From Rhizobium sullae (lineage in GTDB: Bacteria > Pseudomonadota > Alphaproteobacteria > Rhizobiales > Rhizobiaceae), in NCBI RefSeq assembly GCF_025200715.1, contig NZ_CP104144.1:1364001-1428000 (forward strand): a stretch of 64,000 nt of DNA. Reading direction: 5' to 3'. Below are positions 18,793 to 25,996 of the stretch, piece by piece; position 1 is the stretch's first letter, and every line of letters begins with the position of its first letter. Both the position numbers and the translations under genes were made by a program. A model generated the notes under the pieces. That model searched no databases and was not told where the DNA came from. It worked only from the letters and a program-made list of their open reading frames with translations.

Positions 18793-19814
18793 ACACGCCA
18801 ATCGACATCGTCTCGATCGGCATGGTGACGGCCGTCGGTCTCGATGCGCCCTCTACATGCGCGGCAATGCGCGCCAAGCTCGACGGCTTCCAGGAAACGC
18901 GCTTCGTCGGATCGGGCGGAGAGTGGATCATCGGCGCGCCGGTGCCGCTGCCGCGCAACTGGATCGGCAAGAAGCGGCTGGCGCATCTGGCCGCGGGCGC
19001 GATATGCGAGGCATTCGAGGCGGTTCCCGATGCGCGCGGCCAGGCGGCGCTGATCCTGTGCCTCGCAGAGCACGACCGTCCGGGGCGGCCCGTCCACGAC
19101 GATGCCGACCTGCTCCGGCGCATCGCCGAGATCGTCGAGGTTGAGCCGCACGCCCGCTCGCGCATTGTCGCGTACGGACGGCCCTCAGGACACGTAGCGC
19201 TCGACCAGGCACGCAGGCTGATTGTATCCGGCGAAGCCCCCTATGTGATGATCGCTGGGGTCGACACCTACCTGACGTCCCCGGCTGTCGGCCACTATGT
19301 TTCCCAGAAGAGGATCCTGACCCCCGACAATCCCAACGGCTTCATTCCCGGCGAGGCTGCGGCGGCGGTGCTCTGCGCGCAAATGGGCAATAGCGGCCTG
19401 CGGCTCTACGGGCTAGGTCTGACGCGGGAGCGAGCTTCAATCTACAATGCGGAAGACCTTCCGTTGCGCGGCGATGGCATGATGAATGCCTATAGCCTCG
19501 CGCTGGGTGAAGCCGGCATCGAGATGAACCGGCTCGGCTACCGCATCTCCGATCTCATCGGGGAACAATACTGGTTCAAGCAAACGGCTCTCGCCAGCCT
19601 GCGTCTGTTGCGTGGGCGGCATGAGTTCCAGGACCTCTGGTCACCGGCGGAGTCGCTCGGCAACATCGGCGCTGCGTCTGTTCCCATGATGGTCGGCATG
19701 GCGTGGACCGCCGCCCGCAAGGGTTATGCGGCCGGCACCCCAGTGCTGATAGAGGCGGCGAATGACGCAGGTGCCTGCGGTGCCGCGCTTCTCGGCGACA
19801 GGATGACGCAATGA
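18789..19814 (+). CDS. Ketoacyl-synthase-like (thiolase-fold) protein, apparently non-catalytic, T6SS module
   Basis: 341 residues with the overall pattern of a beta-ketoacyl-ACP synthase: IDIVSIGMVTAVGLDA at the start, a nucleophile-elbow-like GRPSGHVALDQARRL (130-144), FIPGEAAAAVLC (185-196) and GNIGAAS (291-297). At the position of the active-site Cys there is Arg-Pro-Ser, and the His of the usual GH..GAA motif is Asn292. The middle EAHGTGT-type His was not found. It is therefore unlikely to condense acyl chains. ATGA overlaps link it to DUF2169 upstream and DUF4150 downstream. The start at 18789 was preferred to an upstream in-frame ATG because of the overlap and homology. A structural or loading role is my inference. 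Confidence 0.75.
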   Translation: MNTPIDIVSIGMVTAVGLDAPSTCAAMRAKLDGFQETRFVGSGGEWIIGAPVPLPRNWIGKKRLAHLAAGAICEAFEAVPDARGQAALILCLAEHDRPGRPVHDDADLLRRIAEIVEVEPHARSRIVAYGRPSGHVALDQARRLIVSGEAPYVMIAGVDTYLTSPAVGHYVSQKRILTPDNPNGFIPGEAAAAVLCAQMGNSGLRLYGLGLTRERASIYNAEDLPLRGDGMMNAYSLALGEAGIEMNRLGYRISDLIGEQYWFKQTALASLRLLRGRHEFQDLWSPAESLGNIGAASVPMMVGMAWTAARKGYAAGTPVLIEAANDAGACGAALLGDRMTQ

Positions 19815-20794
19815 CCGTCTACGCCAACGGGCTCGAGATCGCCTGCAAGGCACAGTCCAACAAGGTCATAGCGGCCTTTCCTGATGTCTGTTTCACGCCG
19901 CCCGAGAATCCAGCAACGCCGCCCGGCGTGCCCGTTCCCTATCCTTCGTTCGGCTTCGACTCCGACACTGACAATGGCACCGGCACCGTCAAGATAGGTG
20001 GCCAAACGATCACGCAAAAGAACAAATCCTACTACACGAGGACGAGTGGAACCGAGGCGGGCTGTGCTGCCAAGAAGGGGATTATCACCTCGGCCAACAC
20101 CGGAAAGGAATATGCGCGGGCCTGGTCCGGCAATGTAAAGGCGGACGGAGAACCGGTGAGCCGGTTCTCCGACCTCTCAACCAACAATCATTCTTCGCCA
20201 GGTTCGAACACGGGACCATATCCAAAGATCGGGAAGATGGTTCTGACGCCCGACAACTGCGCCAAGTTGCTCCAGAAGTTCGGCCTCAGCATCACCCGCC
20301 ATGACAAGAATGACTGCCCAAAAGATACCATGGAGTCCGAGCACTTCATGGAAAATCAGTTCATGCAGAAAGAATCGATGCGTGGCGGTGTCGCCGGCAC
20401 GGTGGCGCGGTTCAAGAACTATGACGAAGGGTCGGCGCCATGCATCTGCATGGTTGCTCGCAAGCGGAAGAAAGGCGTAGACAAGGCGAACTGGCCGAAG
20501 GTCGGAACCCCTCATCACGGCAAGACGGCCCAGGTTCGCAACTTCCTGGCCAGTCGCAGAACGGTCCCGACCATAGATGAGGCGCTGAAGGAATGCTGCA
20601 AAGCCGTCGTCGACAATCACGGACCGACGAAGGGACTCAGTTCAGGCACCAAAGCGCAGAAGGAGAAGGCGGAGCAGATCATGAAATGCCTGGAGCTCAT
20701 ATTTATCCGGCATCTGACTACCAAGATTAACGAAACCCGTCGTAGCGACAATAAGATAACCCAGGCCGAAGTACGCGCATTGAAAATCCGCTGA
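19811..20794 (+). CDS. PAAR-like (DUF4150) T6SS protein with unrecognised C-terminal domain, candidate effector
   Basis: 327 residues. Residues 1-115 match the DUF4150/PAAR-like tip domain (MTVYANGLEIACKAQSNKV, FPDVCFTPPENPATPPGVPV, YYTRTSGTEAGCAAKKGI). Such domains cap the VgrG spike. From about residue 140 the sequence is not a family I recognise. It contains an ESEHFMENQ motif (175-183), a HH pair at 235-236 in a WPKVGTPHHG context, and several Cys (10 in total). These look like possible nuclease or metal-binding residues, but that is speculation. The gene is the last of the ATGA-linked module DUF2169-KS-DUF4150. No signal peptide or membrane segment is visible. Treat it as a candidate toxin-bearing tip. 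Confidence 0.75.
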   Translation: MTVYANGLEIACKAQSNKVIAAFPDVCFTPPENPATPPGVPVPYPSFGFDSDTDNGTGTVKIGGQTITQKNKSYYTRTSGTEAGCAAKKGIITSANTGKEYARAWSGNVKADGEPVSRFSDLSTNNHSSPGSNTGPYPKIGKMVLTPDNCAKLLQKFGLSITRHDKNDCPKDTMESEHFMENQFMQKESMRGGVAGTVARFKNYDEGSAPCICMVARKRKKGVDKANWPKVGTPHHGKTAQVRNFLASRRTVPTIDEALKECCKAVVDNHGPTKGLSSGTKAQKEKAEQIMKCLELIFIRHLTTKINETRRSDNKITQAEVRALKIR

Positions 20795-20818
20795 GCAAAT
20801 GACTTTTGAGGAGGTGGC

Positions 20819-20866
20819 ATGAAAGAGGCCGCGCCTACTGAGAGAACGGATCCACAGATCGAATAA
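20819..20866 (+). pseudogene. 5' stub of a small gene apparently interrupted by the IS110 fragment
   Basis: A strong Shine-Dalgarno (GAGGAGG, 20808-20814) precedes an ATG at 20819 that opens only 15 codons (MKEAAPTERTDPQIE) before a stop. IS110-like sequence begins just downstream. The strength of the ribosome binding site and the position directly after the effector gene suggest this is the start of a real gene cut by the insertion, whose 3' end is listed separately at 21603-21689. A genuine 15-residue leader cannot be excluded. Confidence 0.4.
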
Positions 20867-20954
20867 GATGGATATGACCGAGGGACAGTCACGCTTCGAG
20901 CCTTTCGCCTTGCCTTATTGGGGTTCTGCAGATCTCAATAGAGGAGTTGGAAGC

Positions 20955-21602
20955 ATGACTTCGTCTTATGATTACCATATCGGCGTCGACTACCACAAAT
21001 CCTATAGCCACCTGGTGGTTCAGGACAGCAGCGGCAAGACGCTACGATCCGGCAGGGTGAAGAACGATCGCCAGTTGCTCGGCGGGTTTCTCGAACGCTA
21101 TCGCGAGAAGTCGCATGCGGTTGTCGAAGCGACCCGCAACTGGATGGTGATCTACGACTGGCTCGACGACATTTGTGATGATGTCGTTCTCGCCCATCCA
21201 TTGAAGGTCAAGGCGATTGCCGACGCCAAGATCAAGACCGACAAGATCGACGCCACCGTGCCGGCGCATCTGCTCCGGGCCGACCTGGTGCCGGAAGCAC
21301 GGGCTCCTGGCGAAAAGGCGCAAGAGTTGCGCGTCGCCCTTCGCGAGCGGATGTTTTACGTGCGGCTGCGCACGATGACCAAGAACCGCATCGTGACGAT
21401 CTTCAATCGCTATTCGGAGCAGACGGCGCAGCTGAAGAAGCTCGGTAATCTGTTCGGCAAGGCCGTCCGTGTTCAGCTGGCTCAGGTGAACGTATCAGAG
21501 ATCGACCATATCCAGATCGACCGAGGCCTTGCCTTCATCGGCGACATCGATGTGCGTATCAAGCAGTCGGAGACAACGATCCGGACGATGACCAAGGCCA
21601 AT
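20955..21602 (+). mobile_element. IS110-family transposase, 3'-truncated
   Basis: From ATG 20955 the frame encodes the N-terminal DEDD RuvC-like domain of an IS110 transposase: YHIGVDYHKSYSHLVV with the first Asp, VVEATRNW with the Glu and KTDKIDA with the Asp pair. It runs to about residue 216, then stops matching after MTKAN. The C-terminal transposase_20 half with its catalytic Ser is absent, so the element should be inactive alone. The reading frame continues by chance into host sequence for 28 codons. The 5' boundary is not fixed; element sequence probably begins between 20867 and 20955. No terminal repeats are expected for IS110. Confidence 0.8.
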
Positions 21603-21689
21603 ACCGGTCAAAACACAACCGAACCCAAGGAAAAGCCGCCAAATGGAGCCGTTTTACCCCCTGAGTTCTTTCATTGGAGGCTACCATGA
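21603..21689 (+). pseudogene. 3' remnant of the gene interrupted by the IS110 fragment
   Basis: After the IS110 match ends, the same frame encodes 28 residues ending PPEFFHWRLP. Its stop codon overlaps the next gene's ATG (ATGA at 21686-21689), the same junction type used throughout this operon. That makes it likely to be the authentic C-terminus of a gene whose N-terminus is the stub at 20819. I do not recognise the family. Confidence 0.4.
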
Positions 21690-22597
21690 CGAGAAGCAGG
21701 AATAGTTTTGTCGCACCTGATGACGCGCACGTGGAAGCGATCCAGGCTTGGCAAGGTGAAGACGGGAAGTGCCGTGTCCTCTACCATTTCAGCGACCAAA
21801 ACATGACGGTAAACGAGGCAGCTATATACGAAATTGACTCCGAGCGTTTGCCGAGTTTCGAGTTACTGCATGCCTTCAACGAATTCCCGCTGTCGTTGTA
21901 TGTCGCCTCTCCGCAGGACTATTTTGTTCTGGACGCAGCCGGTGCCGTCCATGAATGCCACAACTCTGCTTGGACAAGTAACAAGTTTGCAGACAGCATG
22001 ATGCTTCGCGTCTGGGGGCTGGGACGCCGGAATGTCTTTTTGTTTGGCACGGAAGGAAATGCCTACAGATATGACGGCGCACGCTGGACGCACTTCGACA
22101 TGCCGACGGAGCAGCGGCTGAACGATATGCATGGCCTTTCGGCCGACCGCATCTATGCGGTGGGAGACCTCGGAGCCATGGCGAGATTCGACGGCTCACG
22201 CTGGCACACCGTCGACGCCGGCGTTGAGAACGAATTGCGCGCGGTATCGGTCGGCTCGGACGGAGCGATCTATGTCGGCGGAGCCGAGGGAACCTGCTTT
22301 CGCCTGCAGGACGAGGAGCGTTACGACTTCGACGTCCCGGACAGCATGTTTCAGACGATCTGCGAGTTTCAGGGGAAACGTTACTGGGGCGATGACGAGA
22401 CCGGCGTTTTCAGACAGGAGAGGACGCGGCTCAGATTGTCCAAAGACATAGATTTTGCGTACTACATGACTGCCAGCCGGAAAACAATGGCAGTAACAAG
22501 CGGTCCGCAAGTCGCCTTCTTTGACGGCAAGGAGTGGACGGCTGTAGAACTGCGCCACAGCTCCGATGGCTGGGGGTTCGTGACCGTCGAAATCTGA
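21686..22597 (+). CDS. Beta-propeller-like protein at the end of the T6SS effector module, possible immunity or accessory protein
   Basis: 303 residues. The ATG at 21686 has TGGAGG at 21675-21680; a TTG four codons earlier is the only alternative. The protein has repeated blade-like units with Asp-Gly-x-x-Trp turns, for example YRYDGARWTHFD, ARFDGSRWHTVD and FFDGKEWTAVE, and GLSADRIYAVGDLGA / GSDGAIYVGGAEG strands, typical of WD/YVTN or BNR-type propellers. It has no signal peptide, so it should be cytoplasmic. Being the gene after a candidate effector, an immunity role is plausible, but a T6SS accessory role is equally possible. It converges on the vgrG operon, ending 20 bases away. Confidence 0.7.
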   Translation: MTRSRNSFVAPDDAHVEAIQAWQGEDGKCRVLYHFSDQNMTVNEAAIYEIDSERLPSFELLHAFNEFPLSLYVASPQDYFVLDAAGAVHECHNSAWTSNKFADSMMLRVWGLGRRNVFLFGTEGNAYRYDGARWTHFDMPTEQRLNDMHGLSADRIYAVGDLGAMARFDGSRWHTVDAGVENELRAVSVGSDGAIYVGGAEGTCFRLQDEERYDFDVPDSMFQTICEFQGKRYWGDDETGVFRQERTRLRLSKDIDFAYYMTASRKTMAVTSGPQVAFFDGKEWTAVELRHSSDGWGFVTVEI

Positions 22598-22617
22598 CGC
22601 GTTGCGACCTGCGCAAG

Positions 22618-22971
22618 TTATGAAGCCTCTCGGGAACTCGTCATTTGCTTCAGGACGGCCCGGACCTTCGCGAGGTCGAGATCGACGACCCGCGGCGCCT
22701 CCTTCACGGACAGCATCCTCAACACGAACAACTCCCCCGCCTCCGGAAACTCAGCGTACCGCTCCTTCGCGATCTCCAGCCCAGCCGCTCCCGCCACTCT
22801 GAGCCCGTCGAGATGCGCCTCGAGCCGCTCGACCAAGCGCGCAAGCCGCTCCTCATCCATGTCAGGGTTCTCGTCCGGATGGAGCAAGTGGTAGTCGTAG
22901 ACCGTCCACAGGAAAGCGGCCTGCTCGGCGTGCTGGCGGACGATTTCGCGAAGAACAGGCGCAGCAGGCAT
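22618..22971 (-). pseudogene. N-terminal fragment of a TIGR02270-like T6SS-associated protein
   Basis: 117 residues. The opening VLREIVRQHAEQAAFLW and LDGLRVAGAAGLEIAKE match the start of the TIGR02270 family, proteins of about 400 residues with HEAT-like repeats found next to vgrG. Only the first quarter is present and it ends after QMTSSREAS, so the gene is probably truncated by a deletion at about 22618. The start overlaps the DUF6484 stop by one base (TGATG), so translation should still be coupled. The 20-base gap to the convergent propeller gene marks the likely deletion junction. Confidence 0.65.
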
Positions 22972-23396
22972 CAGTTGAGGTTCACCGAGCCGCCACGAAT
23001 ACGGTTCGCGGCGCTGGCGTGGCTTGTCACATAGGTGCCGCGGATGGTGATGTGGCCGTCCTTTTCCATAATGATTGTCGCCTTGCCGCAACGAAGCTCG
23101 ATGCGCTCGTGGCCGGTGATCCGCACGCGCTCGCCGTCACGCACGACATTTGGCGTCGAAGACTTGCGCGCCGTCTCCACGATCCGGCCGACGATCAGCG
23201 GTCGCGTCGCGTTTCCGCCCTCGAAGAGCAGCGCTACCTCGGCACCGATCATCGCTGACGTGAGCTCGGCCAGGCTCCGCGCAGGCATCGCGGTTTCCCG
23301 CGGATTGCCGGGAAATACCACCAGGGGCACGCCTGCCTCGAAACCCAGCAACACGCCAATCACTACTCCTTCGATACGTTCCCGTGTGTCGGACAT
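22971..23396 (-). CDS. DUF6484-type VgrG-associated protein
   Basis: 141 residues from the ATG at 23396, with a GAGGGGA ribosome binding site just upstream. The N-terminal half (IEGVVIGVLLGFEAGVPLVVF, IGAEVALLFEGGNATRPLIVG) has the barrel-like pattern of DUF6484. The C-terminal part (GERVRITGHERIELRCGKATI, quoted in part as ERIELRCGKA) resembles the DUF2345-type beta stem of VgrG. It could be a spike-binding partner of the VgrG encoded immediately upstream on the same strand. The gene lies 11 bases after vgrG and is coupled to the TIGR02270 fragment. Confidence 0.7.
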   Translation of the reverse strand: MSDTRERIEGVVIGVLLGFEAGVPLVVFPGNPRETAMPARSLAELTSAMIGAEVALLFEGGNATRPLIVGRIVETARKSSTPNVVRDGERVRITGHERIELRCGKATIIMEKDGHITIRGTYVTSHASAANRIRGGSVNLN

Positions 23397-23407
23397 CTCG
23401 AGTCCCC

Positions 23408-25714
23408 TCAATTATGATTGATCTTGCTGCCCTTCCAACTGACCTCGCCCGAAGCCTTGCCGTTGAACTTGCCATTGGCGTTCACCGAAATATCCTTGCC
23501 TTCGATCGAGATCGTACCATCCTTCTTCATTGTAATGGCCGCCGAGCCGCACTTGATGACGATCGAGTCGCCGGCTTCGATCAGCAGATCCTCTCCAATC
23601 TTGATTACCCCGTCCTCACCCACCTCGACCGCGCTTCCCTTGGCGACCTTCACCACCCGGCCCCCCCCGATCTCGGTTGCATCGTCCTCGCCGATCTTCG
23701 CGTTGCGCCCCTTGCCGATTTCGCTCGTCTGTCCCCCGCCGATCTCTACACTTTGATTGGTGCCGATCTTCCAGTTGTCGGATGCACCGATGTCATGACT
23801 TTGGCTGATGCCAACGCTGACCGACCGCGACGCGCCGATGGTGTTCATCTGTGCCGCCCCGACTGTTCGGGCTTCAGCGGCTCCGACCGTATCGATCCGG
23901 CCCGCACCCACGGTGATCGTCTGGACGATGCCAACTGTCTGGGTGTGGCTGGAGCCGATCGTCTCGGTGGAATTCGCGCCGATGCCGATCGTCTCGTCAG
24001 CCCCGACGGTAAGGGAGCGGTTGATCCCGACCGTCTCGGTGTCGTTGGAGCCGATATTGACGGTGCGGTCGACGCCAACTTTTGTCGTCTTGTTGTTGCC
24101 TACGTCCTCGTCGAGATTCACGCCGACAGAATGCTTGGCGTTGTTGTCGATGCGGTCCGACTGGTCGTGCTGGACCAGCTTGCTGCGGTCGTTCTTGATC
24201 AGCAGGTTGTGGTCCTTCTGCGCCTGGAAATAAACCTCTTCCGATCCTGCCTTGTCCTCGAAACGCAGCTCGTTCCAACCGCCGCCGCCGGGCGAGGAAT
24301 TCGTCTTCAACCCGGATTGGGTGGCATTTCCCGGCAGCTCATAGGGGGGCATCTCCTTACCGTTATAAACTCTGCCGGTGATGATCGGCCGGTCGGGATC
24401 TCCCTCGAGAAAGTCGACGATCACCTCCTGGCCGATGCGTGGGATCTGGATGAAGCCCCAGCCCCCACCGCCCCAGGTTTGCGAGACCCGCACGAAGCAG
24501 GAACTGTTCTGGTCCTTCTTGCCGAGACGGTCCCAGTGAAACTGCACTTTCACCCGCGCATACTTATCTGTGAAGATTTCCTCGCCCGAAGGGCCGACCA
24601 CCGTCGCGGTTTGCGGGCCCCGCATGATCGGACGGGGCGTGGTTCGCGGCGGCCGGTAAGTGACGGAGGTCGGAGCAACGTGGAGCGCCGCGCGGAAGGT
24701 TTCTTCTCCCGCATAAACAGCGGGGCGGTAGCCCGGGTCGAACAGGCGGTAATCGGCGCTGAGGACGACATGGTCCGTGTTCTGATCCTTGCGCGGGAAA
24801 TTTTCCAGTTTGAAAGTGCAGCCTGAAGCCAGTCCCCGCACGGTGCCGGCGGCGGCGATACGCTGATGCGCTGCCTGAAGCTCCTCGCGCCGAACCACGG
24901 CGACGGTGTCACCGCGTCCTACGGTTAGATGGGCGCCAGGATGACGATAATGCTCTCCCTGCGATTCCGCGTGAGCGAAGGGCTGCGCCGACTGCGCCAT
25001 CAGGTCGGCGCCGGGCTTGGTGAAATCGTAATCCGTGTGGGCATAGGTGCCCGGGTGGACGGAACTGGTCGCCACCCACTCCGTGATATATTCCTGGTCT
25101 CGGCGCAGTGGTTCTCCTTCGGCGCGGAACTGGACCGTCGCATAACCCGGCGCAGGCTTCAGCTTGTTCATGGCGTCGGCAAGAATGAGGGTGTGCTCTC
25201 CCTCGCCATATTCGAAGAAATACATGATGCCTTCATGCTCAAGCAGCCGCTGCACGAAATCCAGGTCGGTCTCGTCATACTGCACGCAGTATTCCCGTGC
25301 CTCGTAGGAACCCTGCAGCCGCTTCTCGAATTTGGCGGGCTTATATTTCGAGAATATTTCCTCGACGATTTCCACCACACTCATGTTCTGGAAGATGCGG
25401 CAGTCAGTGGTGTTGCCCAGCAACCAAAGCCAAGGCCGCAGCTCCGCCTCGTAATAGGCAAATCCTTCTTCGATGCGGGTCAGGCGAAAGTCTGATACGA
25501 GCCCGCTGAACCACCGTTTCGGGTCTCCTGCCTCGCCTTCAACCGAAATTGGCTTTCCGAGAAGCTTTAGGGCATCGACGTTCGCGTCGGGGCTGACGAA
25601 CCCAACGGTGAAGGCAAAACACCTGCTGATCTCATCATGGCCGACAAGGTGCGTGAAGGTCAGCGTCTCTGGTCCAAGCGGCGTCTGGACGGTTGTCTTG
25701 CGTTCTTCGGCCAT
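23408..25714 (-). CDS. vgrG: T6SS spike protein VgrG (TssI) with a long octapeptide-repeat needle
   Basis: 768 residues. The N-terminal gp27-like part has YCVQYDETDLDFVQRLLEHE and the gp5-like OB region has ARVKVQFHWDRLGKKD, SCFVRVSQTWGG and a GWGFIQIPRIGQEVIVDFLEGD block (motifs shown in part). The C-terminal stem is made of 23 consecutive 8-residue repeats (about residues 530-713), then a DUF2345-like tail. No catalytic C-terminal extension is present, so it is a structural spike that should carry the DUF4150 cap or other cargo. It heads a minus-strand operon with DUF6484 and the TIGR02270 fragment. Start at 25714 follows family length. Confidence 0.95.
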   Translation of the reverse strand: MAEERKTTVQTPLGPETLTFTHLVGHDEISRCFAFTVGFVSPDANVDALKLLGKPISVEGEAGDPKRWFSGLVSDFRLTRIEEGFAYYEAELRPWLWLLGNTTDCRIFQNMSVVEIVEEIFSKYKPAKFEKRLQGSYEAREYCVQYDETDLDFVQRLLEHEGIMYFFEYGEGEHTLILADAMNKLKPAPGYATVQFRAEGEPLRRDQEYITEWVATSSVHPGTYAHTDYDFTKPGADLMAQSAQPFAHAESQGEHYRHPGAHLTVGRGDTVAVVRREELQAAHQRIAAAGTVRGLASGCTFKLENFPRKDQNTDHVVLSADYRLFDPGYRPAVYAGEETFRAALHVAPTSVTYRPPRTTPRPIMRGPQTATVVGPSGEEIFTDKYARVKVQFHWDRLGKKDQNSSCFVRVSQTWGGGGWGFIQIPRIGQEVIVDFLEGDPDRPIITGRVYNGKEMPPYELPGNATQSGLKTNSSPGGGGWNELRFEDKAGSEEVYFQAQKDHNLLIKNDRSKLVQHDQSDRIDNNAKHSVGVNLDEDVGNNKTTKVGVDRTVNIGSNDTETVGINRSLTVGADETIGIGANSTETIGSSHTQTVGIVQTITVGAGRIDTVGAAEARTVGAAQMNTIGASRSVSVGISQSHDIGASDNWKIGTNQSVEIGGGQTSEIGKGRNAKIGEDDATEIGGGRVVKVAKGSAVEVGEDGVIKIGEDLLIEAGDSIVIKCGSAAITMKKDGTISIEGKDISVNANGKFNGKASGEVSWKGSKINHN
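23576..24127 (-). repeat. 24-bp periodic coding repeat: 23 octapeptides of the VgrG needle
   Basis: Exactly 552 bases encode 23 units of 8 residues, consensus [V/I]-G-x-x-x-x-x-x with Thr or Ser common at position 6 (for example VGINRSLT, IGANSTET, VGAGRIDT). The register is unbroken. Such repeats build a triple-stranded beta-helix stem. Later units become charged (IGEDDATE, VGEDGVIK). The periodicity also produces a long repeat-rich open frame on the opposite strand, which is not a gene. Confidence 0.85.
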
Positions 25715-25996
25715 GCGGAGAGTGCCCCTGTTCGTGACGCCGGCAGTCCTGGATCATGAACCTATCATAAAGACCCGGCACCTCGAAAGCAGCATGGCAA
25801 TAGCACCGGGTTTATCCTCTTGGGGCAAATAATCTGGCCAGAAATGCAACAGCCTGGACTCGCAAAGCCATTTTGGGAGCGGCTCCCGTCTTTGATCCTT
25901 TTCCCCCATGCGCAGTTGCAAAAATTGCATTACTATGGAGGCATTATTCTTGCCGCTCATCAGGACAACGAAGTCAACAACCTGGGCTTACCTGCC

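Noticed and set aside
23576..24127. CRISPR-like spacing of repeated units
   Set aside because: The 24-bp units are contiguous and degenerate and encode the VgrG stem; there are no spacers.
23384..24826. Long plus-strand open frame (480 codons) with repeated Asp/Val/Gly-rich units
   Set aside because: It is antisense to the octapeptide repeat of vgrG; the 24-bp periodicity keeps this frame open. No start signal and no family.
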